From contig DASPKU010000015.1 in the NCBI GenBank assembly GCA_035627955.1, positions 229,462-293,461 of the forward strand: a DNA stretch of 64,000 nt, written 5' to 3'. Positions 56,951 through 64,000 of the stretch are shown here, piece after piece. The DNA comes from Phycisphaerales bacterium. GTDB taxonomy: Bacteria > Planctomycetota > Phycisphaerae > Phycisphaerales > UBA1924. A model generated the notes under the pieces. It was not told the origin of the DNA, ran no database searches, and saw only the letters and a list, made by a program, of their open reading frames with translations. The position numbers and the translations under genes are program-made. Position 1 is the first letter of the stretch. Every line of letters starts with the position of its first letter.

Positions 56951-58009
56951 ATGCGTCACCGCGATCCTGCCGACGTGATCGACCACTTTGTCGCTCTGGT
57001 GCTGGGGCACATCGACCGCGAGTACCCGCACAAGCTTGATCATGTGATGAACGACGCCTCGGAGGTCAAGGGGCCGCGGGCGCTGCACCCGATTTTCTAT
57101 GGGAGCTTCGACTGGCACTCGTCGGTGCACGGGCACTGGCTGCTGGTGCGGGCGCTGCTGCGGTTCCCCAAGCTGGCGCAGCAGGGTGAGGTGATCAGGG
57201 TGCTCGATGCGCGGTTCACGCCGGAGAATGTGAAGGTTGAGACGGAGTACCTGGGGCAGAAGCTGCGGGCGACGTTCGAGCGGACGTACGGGTGGGCGTG
57301 GTTCCTGAAGCTCGCAGCAGAGATCGTGCAGCCGCCGGGCGGGCGCGGACTCGGAGATCATGTCGGAGAGATGAAGCTTCCTGTTGTTCAAGCTTGTTCA
57401 CGATGGGATGAGGTTCTGCAGCCCCTGACAGTCGCGTTCGTCGATCGTTACATCAAGTACCTGCCCAAGGCGACGTACCCGATCCGCGTGGGTGTGCACC
57501 AGAACGCGGCGTTCGGGCTGGCGCTGGCGTGGGACTATGCGCGGCTGGCGGGTCACTGGCAGCTCAGCGAGTTGATCGAGGGCAAGGCCCGCGCGTGGTA
57601 CTTCAAGGACCAGAACTACCACGGGTGGGAGCCGGACGGCACGGACTTCCTCTCGCCGGGGCTGATGGAGGCGGAGCTGATGCGGCGGGTGCTGGCGCCG
57701 GATGACTTCCTGGCGTGGTTCGGGAAGTTCCTGCCGCGGCTGGCGGAGAAGCAGCCCGCGGCGATGTTCGAGCCCGCGTTCGTGAGCGACCGCACTGACG
57801 GGCAGATCACGCACCTGGACGGGCTGAACCTGTCGCGGGCGTGGTGCTTCCGATCGCTTGGGCGGGCGCTGCCCGAGGGCGACCCGCGGCGGGCGGTGTG
57901 CGAGGAGGCGTACACGAAGCACCTGGAGGCCGCGCTGCCGCACGTGTCGGGTGATTACATGGGCGAGCACTGGCTGGCGACGTTCGCGCTGCTGGCGATG
58001 ACGGAGTGA
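56951..58009 (+). CDS. DUF2891-family protein
   Basis: 352 residues from ATG 56951. Mostly helical, resembling alpha/alpha-barrel proteins: YPHKLDHVMNDASEVKGPRA, HPIFYGSFDWHSSVHGHWLL (a conserved DWHSSVHGHW segment), YHGWEPDGTDFLSPGLMEAE and LDGLNLSRAWCFRSLGRAL. The DUF2891 assignment rests on these His/Trp-rich motifs. Such folds often belong to sugar-processing enzymes but no activity is known. No signal peptide. TACCAT stands 5 nt before the ATG, and no Shine-Dalgarno is present. Confidence 0.82.
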   Translation: MRHRDPADVIDHFVALVLGHIDREYPHKLDHVMNDASEVKGPRALHPIFYGSFDWHSSVHGHWLLVRALLRFPKLAQQGEVIRVLDARFTPENVKVETEYLGQKLRATFERTYGWAWFLKLAAEIVQPPGGRGLGDHVGEMKLPVVQACSRWDEVLQPLTVAFVDRYIKYLPKATYPIRVGVHQNAAFGLALAWDYARLAGHWQLSELIEGKARAWYFKDQNYHGWEPDGTDFLSPGLMEAELMRRVLAPDDFLAWFGKFLPRLAEKQPAAMFEPAFVSDRTDGQITHLDGLNLSRAWCFRSLGRALPEGDPRRAVCEEAYTKHLEAALPHVSGDYMGEHWLATFALLAMTE

Positions 58010-58042
58010 GATATGGGATGCGAGAGGTGCGGCCCGTGCCCC

Positions 58043-58048
58043 TATGAT
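58043..58048 (+). promoter_or_regulatory. Leaderless-type -10 hexamer TATGAT
   Basis: TATGAT lies 5 nt before ATG 58054; best match to a -10 in the set. Confidence 0.5.
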
Positions 58049-58053
58049 TCTCC

Positions 58054-58488
58054 ATGTCTGATTCGCCGCGGCTCATTCGTTTGCCGCTGACGGAGGTTTC
58101 GCCTGTGGGCGAGCCGCGTGCGACGGCCGTCACTCGTGAGACAATCGCTGCGATCGTGGATGATTTCTACTCGCGCTGCCGCGCCGACCCGCTGCTGGGG
58201 CCGGTGTTCAACCGTGTGGTGACGGACTGGCCGCCGCACCTGGCGAAGATCAGGGCATTCTGGGAGGCGGCGGTGCTGCGGCAGCCGGGGTACGCGGGGC
58301 GGCCGCTGGAGGCGCACCTGGAGCTGCCGGTGCCGCGCGAGCACTTTTCGGCGTGGCTGCGGCTGTGGAAGGCGACCGTCGAGTCGAACTGCACGCCGCA
58401 GGACGCGGCGGTGTTCATGACGCTCGCGGGGCGGATGGCGAACAAGATGATGGGGGCGGCGAAGTCAGGGGATGGGGCGGGGGCGTAA
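58054..58488 (+). CDS. Group III truncated haemoglobin
   Basis: 144 residues. Features of group III (trHbP): VDDFYSRCRADPLLGPVFNR, DWPPHLAKIRAFWEAAVLRQ, GYAGRPLEAHLELPVPREHF (distal/proximal region; His in AHL and in REHFSAW) and WLRLWKATVESNC. These bind oxygen or nitric oxide at a haem in the cytoplasm. The start is ATG 58054 with TATGAT 5 nt before it, consistent with a leaderless mRNA. It stands alone, 44 nt after the DUF2891-type gene. No partner reductase is nearby. Confidence 0.87.
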   Translation: MSDSPRLIRLPLTEVSPVGEPRATAVTRETIAAIVDDFYSRCRADPLLGPVFNRVVTDWPPHLAKIRAFWEAAVLRQPGYAGRPLEAHLELPVPREHFSAWLRLWKATVESNCTPQDAAVFMTLAGRMANKMMGAAKSGDGAGA

Positions 58489-58571
58489 CGGCGGGTCACT
58501 TTCGCTCGCGTTTTTCCGCGTTTCTGCTAGGCTCTCGGAGTTGCGGCTGACGCCGCGGGAGGAGAGAGACG

Positions 58572-59282
58572 ATGCGGACCGCCCTGACGTGCGCCGTGGC
58601 CGTGGCTCTGGTTGCGCCGGTTGCGAACGCCTACACGCAGTACACCATGACGCAGGCGGGGTTCTCGCCCACGTGGGTGCAGTACACGCAGCACTTCGTG
58701 GGGACGGGCGGGTCAGGCATCAGCTATGGCCAGACGAGCGGCGGGAATCCGGGCGAGCACCGGGCGTTTGAGACGGCGGTGAACGCCGCGGCCCCGGGGC
58801 AGCACTCGGCGTACTACATCTCGCTGCTGTTCGCCAACTCGTATGACCCGGCAACGCAGGGGGCGATCCCGCAGCTGACGTACCGCGAGGACTTCCGCAC
58901 GGCCACGAGCATTCAGTACTCGGGGCCGGTGGTGCGGCAGGGCGGGAACTTCTACTTCGCGCCGGTGCTGGTCGCGAGCGCGGCGAACTGGACGAGCACC
59001 AACCTGCTGACGCTGACGGCGTCGGATTTCTATCTCGTCACGAACAACGCGAACTTGGCGTACGGCCTGGACACGACGGTGAACCCGGACTTCTCCGCCG
59101 CGGGCGGGGTGATCGACTTCGGGATCTTCCGCGGTTCGACCTCGGGTCCGGTGCCGGGCGGTGGTGGGGACAGCGCGGTGGGCTACATCGACAACGCGCA
59201 AATCACGATACCCGCGCCGGCCGTGATGGCGGTGGTCGGGTGCGGGCTGCTGATGAGCCGACGCAGGCGACGCGTCGGTTGA
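58572..59282 (+). CDS. Surface protein with C-terminal sorting tail
   Basis: 236 residues. Signal peptide (RTALTCAVAVALVAPVANA), a beta-rich, Tyr/Thr/Gly-rich body (MTQAGFSPTWVQYTQHFVGT, HSAYYISLLFANSYD) and a C-terminal tail of APA motif, hydrophobic helix and basic cluster (IPAPAVMAVVGCGLLMSRRR). The tail resembles PEP-CTERM-like sorting signals, by which the protein would be processed and placed on the surface. GGAGG lies upstream of the ATG. It probably belongs to the DUF-rich extracellular proteins of planctomycetes; no function is recognised. Confidence 0.75.
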   Translation: MRTALTCAVAVALVAPVANAYTQYTMTQAGFSPTWVQYTQHFVGTGGSGISYGQTSGGNPGEHRAFETAVNAAAPGQHSAYYISLLFANSYDPATQGAIPQLTYREDFRTATSIQYSGPVVRQGGNFYFAPVLVASAANWTSTNLLTLTASDFYLVTNNANLAYGLDTTVNPDFSAAGGVIDFGIFRGSTSGPVPGGGGDSAVGYIDNAQITIPAPAVMAVVGCGLLMSRRRRRVG

Positions 59283-59307
59283 GCGATCGGCCGCGGGCTG
59301 CGGTCCG

Positions 59308-61395
<2,088 letters not shown>

Positions 61396-61482
61396 GTGTA
61401 CCCCTTTCGTGTGAGAACGAAGAGCGGCCCGATTGTACGGGGTGTACCACCATGAGTCGGGGAAGGGTGCGTGGGCGGCGGA

Positions 61483-63465
61483 TTAGTCGCCCTGGTCCAG
61501 CACCGCCATGAAGGCTTCCTGCGGGATCGTGACGCTGCCCACGTTCTTCATGCGCTTCTTGCCTTCCTTCTGCTTCTCGAGCAGCTTGCGCTTGCGACTG
61601 ACGTCGCCGCCGTAGCACTTGGCGAGGACGTTCTTGCGGAAGGCCTTGATAGTCTCGCGGGCGATGATCTTGCCGCCGATGGCGGCCTGCACGGGGATTT
61701 CGAACTGGTGGCGGGGGATCTGCTCGCGGAGCTTGGAAACGAGGCCGCGCCCGCGGTACTCGGCGCGGTCGCGGTGGACGATGACGGCTAGGGCCTCGAC
61801 GGGGTCGCCGTTGATGAGGATGTCGAGCTTGACGAGGCGGTCGGCCTTGTAGCCGATGATCTCGTAGTCCATGGTGCCGTAGCCGCTGGTCAGGCCCTTC
61901 ATCTTGTCGAAGAAGTCGTAGATGATCTCGGCGAGAGGGATCTCGAAGGTGACCATCTCGCGGGACTGGGAGACGAAGGTCTGGGCCTTGTAGAGGCCGC
62001 GCCGGTCGAGGCAGAGTTTCATCACGTCGCCGATGTACTCCTTGGGGAGCATGATCTCGACGCGGCAGATGGGCTCGCGGATTTCTTCGATGGTGCCCAT
62101 GTCGGGCAGGTCGGCGGGGTTGTTGACCTCGAGCAGCTGCATGCCCTCGGCGGGGGCGACGTAGTGCTCGCTCTTGGGGTCGACGGGCTTGAGGGCCTGG
62201 CCGGACTTGCCGGTGACGGTGCCGGTGCTGCGCATGAGCACCTGGTAGGACACGGTGGGCGCGGTCTGGACGATCTCGACGCCGCCCTCTCGCTCCAGCC
62301 GCTCCTGGATGATGTCCATGTGGAGCAGGCCGAGGAATCCGCAGCGGTAGCCGAAGCCCAGGGCCTCGCTGTGCACGGGCGCGAAGGTGAACGACGAGTC
62401 GTTCAGCGAGAGCTTCTCGACGGCGTCGCGGAGCATCTCAAAGTCGCTGCCCTCGCCGTCCTCGCTGGTGGCGGGGTAGAAGTCGCAGAAGACCATTTGG
62501 CGTGGGAACTGGAAGCCGGGGAGGGCCTCGGACGCCGGGTCGTTCTCGAGCGTCACCGTATCGCCGATGCGCACGTCCTTGAGGGTGCGGATTGCGGCGA
62601 CCACGTAGCCGGTCTCGCCGGGGCCGATGGAGGGCACGCGGAAGGGCTTGGGGTTGTTCTTGCCGATGTCGCTGACCTGGAACGAGCGTCCGATGCCCAT
62701 CATGCGGATCTTGTCGCCCACCTTGAGGTGGCCGTCGAAGACCCGCACGTACACGATCACGCCGCGGTAGTCGTCGTACACGGCGTCGAAGATCAGCGCC
62801 CGCAGCTGCGTCATCACCGGCTGGCGCGGCGGGGGGAACTTCTCGCAGATCGCGGCCAGCAGCTCGGGGATTCCCCGCCCGGTCTTGGCGGACACGAGGA
62901 TGCAGTCCTCGGCGGCGAAGCCGAGGGTCTGCTCGATCTCCATGGCGACGTCATCGACGCGGGCGGAGGGCAGGTCGATCTTGTTGATGACCGGGATGAT
63001 CGTGAGGTTCTCGTTGACCGCGAGGTACGCGTTGACGAGCGTCTGGGCCTGCACGCCCTGGGTGGAGTCGACGACGAGGATGGCGCCCTCGCACGCCTTG
63101 AGGGCGCGCGAGACTTCGTAGTTGAAGTCCACGTGCCCGGGTGTATCGATGAAGTTGAGCATGTAGAGCTCGGAGCCGTGCGTCTTGACGTCGGCGCCGC
63201 CGGCGCCCTGGGCGTCCCCCACTGCCGCATCGGACTCGAGTTCGTCGGCCTTCTCGCCGGGGGTGTGGTGGTGCGCCACCGTCACCGCCGAGGCTTTGAT
63301 GGTGATGCCGCGCTCGCGCTCGATGTCCATCGAGTCGAGGATCTGCTCCTTGGCTTCGCGCGCGGAGACGGCGTTGGTCGCCTGCAGCAGCCGGTCGGCC
63401 AGCGTGGACTTGCCGTGGTCGATGTGGGCGATGATCGAGAAGTTGCGGATGTGCTCCTGGTCCAT
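61483..63465 (-). CDS. lepA: Translation elongation factor 4 (LepA) with G-domain insertion
   Basis: 660 residues against about 600 for most LepA. EF-G-like GTPase: IIAHIDHGKSTLADRL (G1, 13-28), ERERGITIK (G2), DTPGHVDF (G3, 107-114), NKIDLPS (G4) and SAKTGRG (G5). C-terminal LepA-specific parts are clear: IREPICRVEIMLPKEYIGDV, GYGTMDYEIIGYKADRLVKL and GGDVSRKRKLLEKQKEGKKR. An extra ~25-30 residues, Asp/Glu/Gly/Ala-rich, are inserted between G2 and G3 at about 65-95. It lies 6 nt after the murJ stop, on the same strand, with no Shine-Dalgarno seen. Confidence 0.96.
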   Translation of the reverse strand: MDQEHIRNFSIIAHIDHGKSTLADRLLQATNAVSAREAKEQILDSMDIERERGITIKASAVTVAHHHTPGEKADELESDAAVGDAQGAGGADVKTHGSELYMLNFIDTPGHVDFNYEVSRALKACEGAILVVDSTQGVQAQTLVNAYLAVNENLTIIPVINKIDLPSARVDDVAMEIEQTLGFAAEDCILVSAKTGRGIPELLAAICEKFPPPRQPVMTQLRALIFDAVYDDYRGVIVYVRVFDGHLKVGDKIRMMGIGRSFQVSDIGKNNPKPFRVPSIGPGETGYVVAAIRTLKDVRIGDTVTLENDPASEALPGFQFPRQMVFCDFYPATSEDGEGSDFEMLRDAVEKLSLNDSSFTFAPVHSEALGFGYRCGFLGLLHMDIIQERLEREGGVEIVQTAPTVSYQVLMRSTGTVTGKSGQALKPVDPKSEHYVAPAEGMQLLEVNNPADLPDMGTIEEIREPICRVEIMLPKEYIGDVMKLCLDRRGLYKAQTFVSQSREMVTFEIPLAEIIYDFFDKMKGLTSGYGTMDYEIIGYKADRLVKLDILINGDPVEALAVIVHRDRAEYRGRGLVSKLREQIPRHQFEIPVQAAIGGKIIARETIKAFRKNVLAKCYGGDVSRKRKLLEKQKEGKKRMKNVGSVTIPQEAFMAVLDQGD

Positions 63466-63471
63466 GGGAGA

Positions 63472-64000
63472 TCAGCGCCGGCGGACGCGGCCGGGCAACG
63501 TTAGCAGCGGCTCGATCTCACGAACTCCGAGCAAACGGCAGCAAACGAGATAGACGGCGGCGCCGGCGGCGAGCGCGCCTCCGACCGACACGAGCTGCGC
63601 GCCGAGGCTGCGGCCGAGCGCGCCGTCGAGTCCCGCCCAGACGACGTACGCAGCACCGGCCAGCGCGGCCGACGCGAGCGCGACGCGCGCGAGGGCGAGC
63701 CCGACGGCGCGGAAGTCGACGGATCCGAGTCGCGGGCGCAAGACGGCGAGCAGGATCGCCGTCGCCGCGATGTTCGACAGCGAGATCGCGAGCGGGATCC
63801 CCCATGCGCCGACCGGATACAGGGCCGCGTACAGCGCGACGTTGAGCGCGAGGTTGACCAGTGCGATCCACGTCGGCGTCCACGGCGACTGCAGGCTGAA
63901 GAATGCGCGGTTGAGCATCAGCTGCATGCCGTTGAAGGAGAGCCCGATCGAGAACGCCGCGAGCGCGGCCGCGACCACAGGCGTCTCGTCCGGATCGAAC
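63472..64000 (-). CDS. murJ: Lipid II flippase MurJ, N-terminal part beyond the window
   Basis: About 176 codons, open past the right edge; the GTG at 63978 is internal. Peptidoglycan flippase of the MOP superfamily. Visible C-terminal helices and motifs: FSIGLSFNGMQLMLNRAFFS, LQSPWTPTWIALVNLALNVA, GAWGIPLAISLSNIAATAIL. The segment FFSLQ.PWTPTWIA...LN..L is the conserved MurJ region around helix 9. The end is basic (LPGRVRRR). Gene order murJ-lepA with a 6-nt gap suggests co-transcription. Confidence 0.88.
   Translation of the reverse strand, partial: FDPDETPVVAAALAAFSIGLSFNGMQLMLNRAFFSLQSPWTPTWIALVNLALNVALYAALYPVGAWGIPLAISLSNIAATAILLAVLRPRLGSVDFRAVGLALARVALASAALAGAAYVVWAGLDGALGRSLGAQLVSVGGALAAGAAVYLVCCRLLGVREIEPLLTLPGRVRRR

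Overview
The window looks like chromosomal DNA of a high-GC planctomycete, most likely of the Phycisphaerae. Evidence: two secreted proteins end in paired dockerin-like DFNGDGD...GTDQDIE..F modules with Cys-Cys pairs, a surface protein ends in an APA...RRRR sorting tail, and there is a FliW/CsrA flagellar locus with two large flagellins. The lineage call is inference; no rRNA is present. About 50 genes are supported, plus one tRNA-Cys (GCA) and a one-piece tmRNA whose tag reads ADRNYALAA.

1-6.2 kb: flagellar block flgL (cut by the left edge), fliW, csrA and two flagellin genes. FliW and CsrA would form the known FliW-CsrA-flagellin switch; both flagellin leaders carry the same paired GGA arrangement with the second GGA in the Shine-Dalgarno. 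6.2-16.1 kb: housekeeping genes (Xer recombinase, trpF, citrate synthase, M48 lipoprotein peptidase, ubiE-type methyltransferase, a B12-domain protein, a dockerin-type secreted protein, tRNA-Cys, a secreted two-repeat protein, nuoH). 16.3-24.6 kb: six minus-strand genes in an operon for an exported glycan: Wzm-like permease, Wzt-like ATPase with C-terminal binding domain, a methyltransferase with coiled-coil tail, a methyltransferase and a glycosyltransferase sharing an unrecognised ~110-residue domain, and a two-domain glycosyltransferase. 24.6-31.7 kb: NRDE/TANGO2 protein, DinB-like protein, an antitoxin with a PIN toxin interrupted by an in-frame stop, a GH3-family enzyme, an alpha/beta hydrolase, and a LolD/LolC-E type transporter. 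31.8-40.8 kb: M19 dipeptidase, YeiH-type exporter, two paralogous class V PLP enzymes, cysteine dioxygenase, a secreted hydrolase and a ChaN-like lipoprotein; together these suggest thiol/cysteine breakdown with sulfur export. 40.8-64 kb: zinc-ribbon membrane protein, NfeD protease plus NfeD partner, coiled-coil lipoprotein, DUF3800 protein, AbgT transporter, His-rich lipoprotein, ssrA, a second dockerin-type protein, secG, yicC, a PDZ protein, an ATP-grasp-like protein, S23-like protein, apaG, a DUF2891-type protein, truncated globin, a surface protein, a LolA-like/thioredoxin/VCBS fusion, lepA and the C-terminal part of murJ.

Three window-wide patterns stand out. First, about a dozen genes lack a Shine-Dalgarno and instead have a TANNNT hexamer exactly 5 or 6 nt before the start codon, which predicts leaderless mRNAs. 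Second, strand composition flips from C-rich to G-rich on the plus strand near 33.7 kb, largely regardless of gene direction, with all genes from 14.8 to 33.9 kb on the minus strand and most genes after it on the plus strand; this is what an origin or an inversion edge looks like. Third, several dispersed repeat families are present: a GGA-loop hairpin followed by GGTACCCAAG (two copies translated in frame inside the dipeptidase gene), 9-bp-period tandem repeats, and a GAGATG/CATCTC hairpin in convergent intergenic gaps.
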